From an uncultured Lachnospiraceae bacterium (GTDB lineage Bacteria; Bacillota; Clostridia; Lachnospirales; Lachnospiraceae), in assembly GCA_910587095.1 (NCBI GenBank), contig CAJUMJ010000004.1, positions 54,640-118,639 on the forward strand: a stretch of DNA of 64,000 nt, given 5' to 3'. This document shows positions 16,337 to 25,646 of this stretch, piece after piece (position 1 is the stretch's first letter; each line of letters begins with the position of its first letter). The notes under the pieces are model-generated. The model saw only the letters and a program-made list of their open reading frames with translations, was not told the DNA's origin and ran no database searches. A program made the position numbers and the translations under genes.

Positions 16337-16702
16337 CTATAGTCCAAGTTGCACTACGCTGACCTCGTACATGAGGTCAGCCACAGCCTCGGTCAGTTCT
16401 TCATTGCTGAGTGGTTCCATATATTCCTGTATGCCGCTTATATCCGGCCAGGGAGCGGTCTGGCGGTAATCCTTATTATTGGTGTAGTATATCGTCCCTT
16501 TTTTCTGGTCAACCACGTCCCAGCGGTAAACAAAATCCAGGCATTCCGCGACAACATTCCCGGCTTCGTTATAAATGGTAAAACCGCTTTGGTTCTCTGC
16601 CGATTCCCTGTAGTGCAGGGATACCAAATCTTCCTGTATGGAATAGCCGTTAAGCGCAAAAGCTTCCCCATCCTCAAAGACAACTTTTAGACATGTATCC
16701 AT
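16337..16702 (-). CDS. Phage tail-region protein, unknown
   Basis: This 121-residue soluble protein has many aromatic and acidic residues, a beta-rich first half (LKVVFEDGEAFALNGYSI, LVSLHYRE) and a helical end (SNEELTEAVADLMYEVS). It lies between the fibre genes and the XkdX-like gene, suggesting a tail-tip accessory or fibre chaperone. No family recognised. Confidence 0.5.
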   Translation of the reverse strand: MDTCLKVVFEDGEAFALNGYSIQEDLVSLHYRESAENQSGFTIYNEAGNVVAECLDFVYRWDVVDQKKGTIYYTNNKDYRQTAPWPDISGIQEYMEPLSNEELTEAVADLMYEVSVVQLGL

Positions 16703-16723
16703 CCCTGTTTCCCTCCCATTTTC

Positions 16724-17431
16724 CTACTTGCTGCTTGCATACGCTGTAAAAAGCGGTATCCTCATACCCTCCACAGCCGCCCAGGAGCCTTTAGGTATCT
16801 TTATATTTAAACAAAACTTCTCATCTGTACTTGTAGTGAGTTGAGCCATTGTCCATCTGGCCGTTGAACCTACGGAACCAAGCTGAATCTGCTTCATCGT
16901 ATATGTAATCGGATGGCCGTTTTCGTTCGGTGGCGTAATGGTTCCGGGTTGTGTTACCACAACCGTGTTATAATCGACGTATCTGTCGCACGCGAGCAGG
17001 TAAGCCCTGAAAAAATCTGCTTTCTTCTTTTCCTCCGCCGCTGAGGAAGGGCCGCCCAGCCCGTATATTAAAACCGCATTGTTCGGGTCCATACCTTTCA
17101 CATCATACGAATACGCTTCCGCCGACGCCTTGTGGACAACATAAAAATTTGACCGGATCGGCTTATAGGTCAACTTATCGTAGTCGGTGGAAAATGCCAT
17201 GCTGTTAAGGTCATACAAGTACTTCTTAATCTTCCCGAGCGTAATGTCAAGCTTCTCGCCGCTTGATGGCAGTGTCCGCGACCCATAGGTCGAAAAGCTG
17301 GTTGTCACCTTGCTGGCATCACCTGTCTTTTTAAGCAGCGTGTCCAGGTTTAATTCCCCTTTAAACTCCTTTAAGTTGTTTAGGATCATGCTTTGCGCCC
17401 AATCCTTGACCGCGCGCACGGTTTCTTCCAT
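16724..17431 (-). CDS. Phage tail-region protein, unknown
   Basis: The product is 235 residues. ATG 17431 has AAGGAG and AGGAAGTG upstream; a longer open frame overlaps the fibre gene and is not needed. A helical N-terminus (VRAVKDWAQSMILNNLKEF) precedes a mixed domain with a possible glycan-contact segment (VVVTQPGTITPPNENGHPI). It follows the fibre gene and may be a second receptor-binding or assembly protein. No known domain seen. Confidence 0.5.
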   Translation of the reverse strand: MEETVRAVKDWAQSMILNNLKEFKGELNLDTLLKKTGDASKVTTSFSTYGSRTLPSSGEKLDITLGKIKKYLYDLNSMAFSTDYDKLTYKPIRSNFYVVHKASAEAYSYDVKGMDPNNAVLIYGLGGPSSAAEEKKKADFFRAYLLACDRYVDYNTVVVTQPGTITPPNENGHPITYTMKQIQLGSVGSTARWTMAQLTTSTDEKFCLNIKIPKGSWAAVEGMRIPLFTAYASSK

Positions 17432-17459
17432 CTGTTTCACTTCCTTCTCCTTTCCCTGC

Positions 17460-18959
17460 CTATACGCAAAGCCCCGCCGCCATGCCGTAGCTTGTGGTGG
17501 TCGCGTTTGCATAGGAGTTGCCGCCTGACGTTGTTATGTATCTGAACTGTGTTGCATTGCTCACATAGGGGGATCGGGTAAAGTAATTCCTCGTCGATCC
17601 ATTTGTCCCGCCGCGCTTTATGCGTTCCGCATTGCTTGTAAACGCCGGGTACGCCGTCCCCTCCTGGCTGTAAGGGGCCGAAAGCCCCGTCACTCCAAGC
17701 TCCGCCTGGGAGAACAGCCACACATCGTCCGCCGTTGTCTCGATTGTGCTGCTCTTGTTCCCGGCCGATGTCTTTTTGTTTACCTGTTTAATCCCGGCTT
17801 TCAGCTCCTCCGGCAGCACGTCATAAAGGTGCTCTCTGATGTGGGTCTTTCGCATCTCCGAATCTTTCCATCCGCCGACGTTTGTATTGGTGGCGTTCAT
17901 CCTGTAGTTTTGTACAAGGCAGTCTTTCATGCCGAAGGTGATACCGGCTGTCTTCGACTCATCCGACACAAGGGTATCGTGGTTAAACCCAACGATCTCC
18001 AATACTACCTTCTCTCCTGTCTTCAGCTCAACTTCCTTTGTTTCGTGAAGACGAAATAAAGTGTTTGCCCTTCCCTCTTCCGAAATACTGATTATCTTTC
18101 CCCAGGACAGTTCGCTTAGCGGTTTCAGGTGATAGGTGAGCTCAAGAAAGCTGGTATACCCCTCTTCCACCACGATTCCCTCCGCCATATCAGGCGTTGT
18201 GTACTCTTCCAGGCCCTCCACATGGATGCTGTGTTCCATACCGCAGCAGGCGTCAAAAGTCAGAATCCCGCCTGTGTACTCTTTTGTCACATCCCGCCCG
18301 GTCACTTCATTGTGAAGCGTCACGTTCTTCCCCAGGGCGCTGTCTCCTCCGAGAACCTTTATTTCGATATCAATCTGTCCTACGCCGGCTAAAATCGCCA
18401 TCGTTTCATCGTAGGAAAGGGTAAGGCTGTTGATGGCGTCAACCAGATTTTCCCTGCTCTCTGTTTCCAGGTTATTCAAGTTGCCTATCTGCTCCTGCAA
18501 ATGCCCGGCCACGTCATTGGTGAGCTGATCTCTCACCATCTGGAACCATACATTAAAAGCGTTCTCCTGCACATCCTTAAAATACTGGATATCCCCGGTA
18601 TACTCCGCCTTCAGCTCATCCCATTTGACATCCATATAACCTCGCAACTGCGTGATGTATGCCTCAAAATCCCCCTGCTTCGCATCGCTTTCTTCTAAAA
18701 ATAACGTCTTCTGTAATTCAAAGAACTGAATAAACACCTCATACAGATCTGTCCCGTTTTCCAAAGCAGCCAAAATAGCATTGACAGCAGTATTTATAGT
18801 ATTTGCGTCCTTTGCACCAAAAAAAGCGTCTTCCTTCACCGTATAATTTGTGATATCGTGAAAGGACACAGAACCATCCTCATTTTCACTCACCAAATAC
18901 CGGCGCAAACCTTTAAAGGTCGCATCCACATAGTCTGTTCTCAATAATTCCCATGCCAT
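17460..18959 (-). CDS. Tail fibre/receptor-binding protein with DUF6273-like C-terminus
   Basis: This 499-residue protein starts with an attachment segment and a long helical region (residues about 60-190, FFELQKTLFLEESDAKQG). A small beta domain follows (IEIKVLGGDSALGKNVTLHN). The C-terminal region (about 290-499) has WGKIISISEEG, LEIVGFNHD, NVGGWKDSEMR and a terminal SYGMAAGLCV, resembling DUF6273 domains that end many Clostridia surface and phage proteins. It probably contacts the host surface. The fold may be C-type-lectin-like; that is inference. Confidence 0.7.
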   Translation of the reverse strand: MAWELLRTDYVDATFKGLRRYLVSENEDGSVSFHDITNYTVKEDAFFGAKDANTINTAVNAILAALENGTDLYEVFIQFFELQKTLFLEESDAKQGDFEAYITQLRGYMDVKWDELKAEYTGDIQYFKDVQENAFNVWFQMVRDQLTNDVAGHLQEQIGNLNNLETESRENLVDAINSLTLSYDETMAILAGVGQIDIEIKVLGGDSALGKNVTLHNEVTGRDVTKEYTGGILTFDACCGMEHSIHVEGLEEYTTPDMAEGIVVEEGYTSFLELTYHLKPLSELSWGKIISISEEGRANTLFRLHETKEVELKTGEKVVLEIVGFNHDTLVSDESKTAGITFGMKDCLVQNYRMNATNTNVGGWKDSEMRKTHIREHLYDVLPEELKAGIKQVNKKTSAGNKSSTIETTADDVWLFSQAELGVTGLSAPYSQEGTAYPAFTSNAERIKRGGTNGSTRNYFTRSPYVSNATQFRYITTSGGNSYANATTTSYGMAAGLCV

Positions 18960-19391
18960 TTACAGTACCTCCCTGATTCCCAACATAAACGTCAGCATCC
19001 GTCTTCCTTCATACTGCCCCAACAGATTATTGTACATATCCAGCATAGCGCCCTCGATCCGGTTCAGCTCGCGGTAGTCAATATATGCCTCATTGTCAGC
19101 AAAAATCGGCGGTTCCCCATAATCCGGCTTATATGTACTTGCCGCTATTTTTTCAAGATTTTCCTCCAGCAGATTCGCTTCATCAGCATACAGATAATCC
19201 TCTTCGCTCTTGTCTTCTCCCATATCTGCGATCTCGAATGATGGATACAGTCCGGATGCAAATTCCCTGAGAAATTGCAAGTTATTTTTGATCCGGTTAT
19301 AGTCTTCTATCTCAAAATAGTCGCCTATGTACTTCCCGTCTGCATCCGTTCTCTCCTGCCAGTCGGTTTTCGGTGTTATCCATCTCGTCAT
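18960..19391 (-). CDS. Baseplate/tail-tip protein, unknown family
   Basis: The product is 143 residues, acidic and aromatic, with WITPKTDWQERTDADGKYIG at the N-terminus and YRELNRIEGAMLDMYNN in the C-terminal half. Segments like TDW...DYNRIKNN recur in siphophage tail proteins of Firmicutes that link tail tip and fibre. It overlaps the large tail protein by 4 bp and directly precedes the fibre gene. Confidence 0.55.
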   Translation of the reverse strand: MTRWITPKTDWQERTDADGKYIGDYFEIEDYNRIKNNLQFLREFASGLYPSFEIADMGEDKSEEDYLYADEANLLEENLEKIAASTYKPDYGEPPIFADNEAYIDYRELNRIEGAMLDMYNNLLGQYEGRRMLTFMLGIREVL

Positions 19392-21628
19392 ATCTTTCTC
19401 CTTGCCGCCAGCGTTCCTCTTAAAGCCCCTGTGTACTTCAGGCTTACTTCCTCCAGTCTGACCATTAGATTTTCCACATACCGGCTCTCCAGATACGTCA
19501 GATCATTATAGTCGAGGATCGGATCGCCCCTGTACTTCAGTTCATAACGGTTCCCGTTCTTATAATACGCACCAACCCATTCCGTCAGATTTTTCGCGTC
19601 CTCTACGGAGCTGATAAGTGGATTATTCCACGTCTGTACACTCCCCGCATTATTTAACCTGACAGATTCCATTGAAGTGCTGATACTGTACTCATATCCA
19701 CGGATAGTCAGAATTACCTTTGTATCTGTCTGCGGCGGCTTTGTGATCTTAACCCGGCACCAGTAAGAACTGCTCTCCTCAATGACAGCACCAAAGTCCT
19801 GCTCTACGTCCTCAATCAGACATTCGGCCATCAGATCATGCACGGCATGTCCAAACTCTATTTCATACTCTTCATACTGTCCTGCTGCCAGCTCCACCTC
19901 ATCACTCGTCAAATCTTTCAGATCCGTACCTCTTGTATAGATCGTTCTCACCACCCTGAGTTCCTTGATCTTTTCCAGTCTGGTCCCGTATGGCGCTGTA
20001 AACAGGTCATCATATGTGATATGGTAGTCTGTCTCACTTCCGAAAAGAATCCGCCTCAGATGAATCCGGTTATTTGGTTTTGCCCTTGTGAACTCTATGG
20101 TTATCTTATCAATGTCGATAAAATCATAGTGCACCACTGTTTTTTCCCCGATACTACGGCTTTTAAATCGATTTTTCTCTTCCCCGTTGTTAAACGTGGT
20201 AATCCAGAACTCCGCCGGCTGGATGCTGCCAAACCAAAGTGTCAGGTTGTAAAAGGTGTAAGCGCTCTCCATCGTCAAAGTAATCACCGGATTCTCGTCA
20301 AAATATCCTTCTGCATCACTGATGGAGGCGCTTACATATCCTACCTGTATGTATTCCCGGCTCCTCGGGATGAAAAACTGCTGCCCGTCCACCCTGGCAT
20401 ATCTGCTTTCAAAGGACGCATATTCTGAATATGGCTGCTCCTCCAGAAGACATTTCACATTCCCATACTCAGCCACTTGGTTTGCTGAAACCTCTTTCTC
20501 CGGCTCAAATGATGATTTCAGCATAATAATTCCGTCCCTGTTCTGCATCACCACGCTTCTTCCGGCATTTGCAATGAGCTGAAGGCACTCCTTATGCTTC
20601 ACCATAGGCATCGGATTGTAAACCTTCACCTTTTTCAGATAGGGATCTATCCAATACTGATCCGGCCGGACACCCGCATCCTCAAACACATCCGCTGCCA
20701 GATCATACAATGTAATCCCATCCGGTCTGTATTCGCCCTTCCTATACTCATCCTGCATATACTCGAAAATATCCACCGCCCCGAATTTCGCCAGCTTGTC
20801 ATCCGCGCTCCACTCTTTCATAAAAAGGGTGCCGCCCTTAACCCACTCCACACTGTCATCATTCAATGTCTGTCCATAGTACACCTTCAGCTCCTGCCCG
20901 GTTTCCATGTAATTGATGGCGCTGTCCTCATTGTCCACGTTATAATAACGATCCATATTTACCACTGTTACATTGAAATCAATACTCGGCAAGCCTTCCG
21001 AAATCGGAGAAATGCAGCTTTTCATATCTGAGCTAACGATCTTACTGTCATCAAAGATGATTCCAATGCCAAACAGGATATTCTGAATCCGAAAGCGCCC
21101 TGCCCCATTAACCATCTCAATAGCGGCAATTTTCATAAAGGTGGTATTGTTGAATGTGTCCTCCGTCGTAAACTTCGATCCGGCATTTTCATATACAGTC
21201 ACTCCTTCATCCGTTTCCACAGACAATCTCACTGGATATGCATCTCCAAACTCCAGTGTCAGACCTTTGATGTCCAAAGGATCATCCGTGTGAAAATGGA
21301 TCATGATGCCCGGCGTAGCGCCTTCTTTGCAGAGCGCTTCCGTTACAATCCCCGCATTGTAATAAACCGCTTCAGGTGATTCCCTTGGAAGAAAATACAT
21401 ACTGCCGTCCACCTTGGCAAAACGCTGCTCAAACGTTGCATACACTTTGTCAACCGTTTCTGCTCCGAATGAGCTTACCGCATTTGCAAAGTAAGTAAGC
21501 CCTTCATTCTGCATCTCTGCCGTGTTCTGCGCCTCCTGGTTTATCAGCTTTATACTGATTTTCATATAAGTCTTTTTCCGGTGTGCCTGTTTCATGGCTT
21601 CCCGGTATTCTGCGCTTACATACTGCAT
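19388..21628 (-). CDS. Large tail-tip protein with duplicated beta domain
   Basis: The product is 746 residues. The N-terminal YREAMKQAHRKKTYMKISI is typical of distal tail or baseplate hub proteins. Two related segments stand out: YATFEQRFAKVDGSMYFLPRE at about 63 and YASFESRYARVDGQQFFIPRS at about 401. Each is followed by a run ending in a FG(S/I)-type strand (RIQNILFGIG; HLRRILFGSE). They are probably copies of a galactose-binding-like beta-sandwich. A Tal-like hub region (CLQLIANAGRSVVMQNRDG) lies between them. It likely combines baseplate assembly and surface binding. Confidence 0.7.
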   Translation of the reverse strand: MQYVSAEYREAMKQAHRKKTYMKISIKLINQEAQNTAEMQNEGLTYFANAVSSFGAETVDKVYATFEQRFAKVDGSMYFLPRESPEAVYYNAGIVTEALCKEGATPGIMIHFHTDDPLDIKGLTLEFGDAYPVRLSVETDEGVTVYENAGSKFTTEDTFNNTTFMKIAAIEMVNGAGRFRIQNILFGIGIIFDDSKIVSSDMKSCISPISEGLPSIDFNVTVVNMDRYYNVDNEDSAINYMETGQELKVYYGQTLNDDSVEWVKGGTLFMKEWSADDKLAKFGAVDIFEYMQDEYRKGEYRPDGITLYDLAADVFEDAGVRPDQYWIDPYLKKVKVYNPMPMVKHKECLQLIANAGRSVVMQNRDGIIMLKSSFEPEKEVSANQVAEYGNVKCLLEEQPYSEYASFESRYARVDGQQFFIPRSREYIQVGYVSASISDAEGYFDENPVITLTMESAYTFYNLTLWFGSIQPAEFWITTFNNGEEKNRFKSRSIGEKTVVHYDFIDIDKITIEFTRAKPNNRIHLRRILFGSETDYHITYDDLFTAPYGTRLEKIKELRVVRTIYTRGTDLKDLTSDEVELAAGQYEEYEIEFGHAVHDLMAECLIEDVEQDFGAVIEESSSYWCRVKITKPPQTDTKVILTIRGYEYSISTSMESVRLNNAGSVQTWNNPLISSVEDAKNLTEWVGAYYKNGNRYELKYRGDPILDYNDLTYLESRYVENLMVRLEEVSLKYTGALRGTLAARRKI

Positions 21629-21636
21629 CGCATCAC

Positions 21637-22008
21637 CTACATTTCAATAAAGTTCATGGTAAATCCCTTATACACCGGCATCCCTTTCTCATAAGTGTAA
21701 ATGGGTGTTTTCCGGTCACCGGCATACATGTTAAGTTCACCACTCGTACCTTCATCCGGTATGAAAAAGCCTACATTCAAGCCAAATTTCTTTTTAATGG
21801 CTTTTCTGATAATTCTGTATTCCTCCGGTCTGAGCAGTGCCCATTCGCATACGAGCTTATGAACATCCTCACGGATCATTTGCGATATCATGTATCCCCT
21901 TGCATTTCTCTCACTTTCTGATATATCATAATCATCGACACTCATCTTAGAAGGATCGGGGAGAGTTATTCCGCCGACCCTCAAAATGTTATTATATTTT
22001 GCAGACAC
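21637..22008 (-). CDS. Phage tail protein (DUF6711-like)
   Basis: The product is 123 residues, beginning MSAKYNNILRVGGITLPDPS with a central RKAIKKKFGLNVGFFIPDEG. Proteins of this length between tape measure and tail-tip genes are typical small tail or baseplate components. The family name is tentative. Confidence 0.55.
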   Translation of the reverse strand: MSAKYNNILRVGGITLPDPSKMSVDDYDISESERNARGYMISQMIREDVHKLVCEWALLRPEEYRIIRKAIKKKFGLNVGFFIPDEGTSGELNMYAGDRKTPIYTYEKGMPVYKGFTMNFIEM

Positions 22009-22021
22009 GTTTCTCCCTCCC

Positions 22022-25000
22022 CTATACTTCTGCCATCTGATATCCCTTTCTCCTCCTAAACTTATCCTCCTGCTCTACGAGCGTCTTTGTGTCAAGCATT
22101 ACCGTGGTATGGATCGTCTGCCACTCATCGCCTGTATCCATATCATCAATGATATTCATCAAGTTTACGGAAATAATCTCCCCGATCCTTGCCGCCAGCT
22201 CATCAAGCCATCCCGTATTATTTTCCAAAGGTACAACAGCCTCTTTTCCGGCTTCCCCGATCATAGCGATTGTGGCCCGGTCTACGATGCCGCCCTTTGC
22301 CAGCTTCGGAATGGAAACATTGCCAATAGTAGGAATGTTTAATCCAAAAGACTTTCCTCCGATCTCCGGCACCCAGTCCGGCACATCAAACTTTAGTTTA
22401 TTTAGTGCGTTTATCATGCCGTTCAGGGCATTGATTACGCCATTTGCCATCTTCTCGACTCCGCCGAGGATGGTATTGATGGTGCCCTTGATGCCGCTCC
22501 ATATCGCATTAAAAATACCGATAACCGTACTCTTCATGCTCTCCCAGGCATTATTCCATCCTGCTTTGATACTGCTCAGAGCCGTGCTGATCCCCGTCTG
22601 GATCGTAGCCATAACCGAGCTGATTGTTGTTCTGACCGCATTGATGATGGTGGATACGGTGGTTTTGATGGTCTGCCAAACCGTACTGAAATTCGTCTTT
22701 ATCGAGTTGTGTACAGTGCTTATGGTTGTTGCCACCGAATTGATGGCTGCTGACACAATCGTTTTAATAGCAGCCCATACGCCGGAAATAACGCTCTTAA
22801 CCGCTTCCCATATTGCCTCGTTAGTCGCCTTTATGCTTTCACCGGCCTTTTTAAAATCGCCGGTAAATACCCCTGCTATGAAATCAATAAGGCCGCCGAG
22901 CAAATCATATATTGCACCAACTACATCTTCAACTATCCCCACTAATGTCAGGAATACGCTTCCGGCCACTTCCATCACCGGTGCTATACGAGCCGCCACG
23001 TTAACGATAAGCCACTCGATAAATGGCTGTAAAATCTGCTGCCATATCCCACTCACGGCATCCGCTATCTTTCCGATCAGCTCCAGAGCCTTGTCAAGGG
23101 CAGGCTGCATATGCTCCTCGATAAGCGGTGCAACCTTTTCCTGTAGTCCGTTGAGTACCGGGAGGATATATGTGTTATACGCATTCAGGCAGACTCCCGC
23201 AATGCTGCTTACCCCTGACGCAAGCGCGTTAAACATAGGTGCGACATGCTCATCGTACACTTCATTTGCCTTGCCAAAGGTGTCGTCTACCACCTGTTTG
23301 ATGCTTCCAAGCGCGTCAGATACTACTCCGAGCGTCCCGTCTATGGCCTCTTTGAACCCTGTCTGGTTGTCTATAAACGGCCTCGTCAGAAGATCCATCA
23401 CATCCCGGCCCATCTTGACAGCCAGCTCGTTGATCCCCATGACCGCATCCGCCACAATCCCGATCAGATTCGCGGTTGCCTGCTGCCCATTCTCTCCACC
23501 AAATACAGAGAAAATATTTGCTGCCGCCTGCGCAAAATCTCCTTGAATCTTCGCGATCTCTGCACCCACATCAAACATGGTCACAAGATGTTTCTTAATC
23601 CGCTCTTTGTTCTGATCCAGATACTTGTCAAGACCGCCAACCAAATTCGTGGCTATGGTGATCCCTATGCTTGTTGCCGCGCCTGCCTGCTGCCCCAGCG
23701 AATACGCCACCGAGTCCATATAACGGTTTGCCGACTGTAATACGGCCTGATCCGTCCAGATCTCTTTCAGGCTCCTCTTGATCCCTTCGACCGCCTTCTT
23801 TAACGGCTCCAGCGTGACATCTCCAAGACCGGCTTTGAATCCGTCTTTAAACAGGTTCTTCAATTCAATCAGCCGGTTAATGATCTTTTCTAACGCCGGA
23901 TTTAACGCCCCGTCCGCCTCATTGGCTGCATCTACGATGCTTTCTTCCAAACCGCCGCCCGCTGCACCACCACTGCCGCCGGTCCCACCAGTTCCGTCTG
24001 CCTTCGGCTCCCCTAAAGCGCCTAAGATACCCGTGTCAGAATCATCACTTTTGTTTAAGGAATGTATCTCATCAAAAGAAAAGAGCCCGCCAATTTCCTT
24101 CTTTGCCTTACTGGCTGCTTTCCCGGCTTTCTCCGTAGACTTTCCCACCTTGTCAGTGGCTTTTCCTGCCTTATCAGCCGCAGCGCCCGCTGTTCCCATA
24201 GAGTCAGCAGCTCCCTCCGCTGCTCCTCCGATGTCCTTTACCGCAGTCGCCGTTCTGGTACTTTTCCCTGTGATCTTTGCTATCATGTTGCTGAAAGCAT
24301 CCGTCACCGTCAGTATCTTGGCCAGAAGGTTGTTGAGTGCACGAATCACCGGCGTCAAAACCGCAATCAGCCCCTTGCCGATAGCTGCCTTCAACGCGTT
24401 AAACCGTTCCGTCAGCACTCTCACCTGATTCGCCCAGCCGTCGGAAGTGCGGGCAAAATCCCCCTGCGCATCCGCTGTCACTGATAAGAGGTAATTGTAC
24501 CGTAAAAGCGTCTGCTCCTGCTGAGACATCGCGCTGTATGCCGTTGTCATGCCCTGACTCAATGCATACGCCTCTAAATTGGCTACGGAGAGATTGATAC
24601 CCAGTTGTTTTAATGGCTCCGTCTCTCCGCTTATCCCGGATCTGATCTTCTCAAATGCCACATCCGTGTCCAGATTGTAAAAGGACGCCATATCCGCCGC
24701 GAGCCCGGTCATCTCCATTGACATATCCGCTGCGGCCGAAGCGGTAAATCCCATGCTCTTTAACATGGCACCCAGTGTTGATGTATACTTCTTGGCACTT
24801 GTCTCGGACAGTCCGAACTGCTCCAGCGCATCCCTGGCAAAATGATTGATAGTTTCTGACATGGATCCGAACGTGACATCCACCACATTCTGTACTTCTT
24901 CCAGATCACTTCCCAGCTCGATACAGCTTTTACCGAAGCTGAGCAGGGCAGTAACTGAAAATGCCACTGCCACTACCTTTCCGATTTTACCAAGTGCGCT

Positions 25001-25138
25001 CTTTATTTTTTCTGCCTGCTTCTGTACTACGTTAGTGGTATTCCGCGTTTGCTGCTGTACCTTTTTCAGCTCCTCGTAATAAGCCTTTGTCTGTGCTTCT
25101 ATGATTACCTGAAGCCGTTCAAGTGTCATTCCCTCCAT
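22022..25138 (-). CDS. Tail tape measure protein
   Basis: This protein of about 1038 residues sets tail length and is ejected with the DNA. It has an N-terminal coiled coil (YYEELKKVQQQTRNT) and a conserved TMP region (SDLEEVQNVVDVTFGSM, GLSETSAKKYTSTLGAMLKSMGF). Hydrophobic stretches, an Ala/Lys-rich repetitive section (TDKVGKSTEKAGKAASKAKKE) and a long region of repeated helical WxxIKxxV-type units at about 780-950 follow. The start is chosen at ATG 25138, six bases after AGGTG; GTG 25147 and ATG 25129 are alternatives. It overlaps the chaperone reading frame. Confidence 0.92.
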   Translation of the reverse strand: MEGMTLERLQVIIEAQTKAYYEELKKVQQQTRNTTNVVQKQAEKIKSALGKIGKVVAVAFSVTALLSFGKSCIELGSDLEEVQNVVDVTFGSMSETINHFARDALEQFGLSETSAKKYTSTLGAMLKSMGFTASAAADMSMEMTGLAADMASFYNLDTDVAFEKIRSGISGETEPLKQLGINLSVANLEAYALSQGMTTAYSAMSQQEQTLLRYNYLLSVTADAQGDFARTSDGWANQVRVLTERFNALKAAIGKGLIAVLTPVIRALNNLLAKILTVTDAFSNMIAKITGKSTRTATAVKDIGGAAEGAADSMGTAGAAADKAGKATDKVGKSTEKAGKAASKAKKEIGGLFSFDEIHSLNKSDDSDTGILGALGEPKADGTGGTGGSGGAAGGGLEESIVDAANEADGALNPALEKIINRLIELKNLFKDGFKAGLGDVTLEPLKKAVEGIKRSLKEIWTDQAVLQSANRYMDSVAYSLGQQAGAATSIGITIATNLVGGLDKYLDQNKERIKKHLVTMFDVGAEIAKIQGDFAQAAANIFSVFGGENGQQATANLIGIVADAVMGINELAVKMGRDVMDLLTRPFIDNQTGFKEAIDGTLGVVSDALGSIKQVVDDTFGKANEVYDEHVAPMFNALASGVSSIAGVCLNAYNTYILPVLNGLQEKVAPLIEEHMQPALDKALELIGKIADAVSGIWQQILQPFIEWLIVNVAARIAPVMEVAGSVFLTLVGIVEDVVGAIYDLLGGLIDFIAGVFTGDFKKAGESIKATNEAIWEAVKSVISGVWAAIKTIVSAAINSVATTISTVHNSIKTNFSTVWQTIKTTVSTIINAVRTTISSVMATIQTGISTALSSIKAGWNNAWESMKSTVIGIFNAIWSGIKGTINTILGGVEKMANGVINALNGMINALNKLKFDVPDWVPEIGGKSFGLNIPTIGNVSIPKLAKGGIVDRATIAMIGEAGKEAVVPLENNTGWLDELAARIGEIISVNLMNIIDDMDTGDEWQTIHTTVMLDTKTLVEQEDKFRRRKGYQMAEV

Positions 25139-25646
25139 TTCCCTCACCTCGCTTCATGGCCTCCCGTTCCCGGACGGCCATGTTGTGCCGGAAAATGAAA
25201 TCATCCATTCTTGCCTTGTGGAGTTCCATCTCCGGGCTTAGTCTTGGCTTATCCCCTGTCTGCTCGGTGAAATCTGTTTTATTTTCGGTTATAGTTGTGA
25301 ATAATTCCGGATAGTATTCTGCCGGCATCCGAATCCCAATATCCGGATTTATAAGATGCCCGACCATATTTCCGATCTGGAGCGCCTGATTAAACAGCAC
25401 CATGATCTCATCCTTTATCGCTGCCTCCCGCTTTTTTAACGCTCTCTCCTCCCGACGAGCATAACTTTCCAGCAGATCGTTAATCTCCCCGACGCTCATC
25501 TCCCAAAACAACTGAGGACTGTATCCCGCGTCTAAAAAGACCGGATACAGCCCCCATATCAACTCCGTTATGGTTTTATGACCGCTTACATCGTTTCCTT
25601 CGCCTCCGTCATTGCCTCCTGCATCTGATTGCTCAGATTCACGGAG
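25119..25646 (-). CDS. Tail assembly chaperone, -1 frameshift extension
   Basis: This frame stays open from the slippery site at 25646 to a stop at 25119 (175 codons). Read after a -1 shift from the upstream gene it would give a fusion of about 323 residues, the GT-like long form. The extension contains ITELIWGLYPVFLDAGYSP, LLESYARREERALKKREA and a basic C-terminus. Independent initiation would need the poor TTG at 25562 with no clear ribosome binding site, which favours frameshifting. Such long forms recruit the tape measure protein. Confidence 0.75.
   Translation of the reverse strand, partial: LRESEQSDAGGNDGGEGNDVSGHKTITELIWGLYPVFLDAGYSPQLFWEMSVGEINDLLESYARREERALKKREAAIKDEIMVLFNQALQIGNMVGHLINPDIGIRMPAEYYPELFTTITENKTDFTEQTGDKPRLSPEMELHKARMDDFIFRHNMAVREREAMKRGEGNGGNDT

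Noticed and set aside
17460..18959. Diversity-generating retroelement targeting the fibre
   Set aside because: No reverse transcriptase gene and no template repeat of the fibre 3' end are present in the window.
22089..23546. Long plus-strand open frame of 485 codons opposite the tape measure gene
   Set aside because: It is the complement of a repetitive, helical tape measure sequence, has no ribosome binding site and shows no domain; a codon-bias shadow.
25119..25562. Downstream chaperone frame as an independent gene starting at TTG 25562
   Set aside because: No ribosome binding site precedes it, while the frame is open back to a canonical slippery heptamer in the upstream gene.
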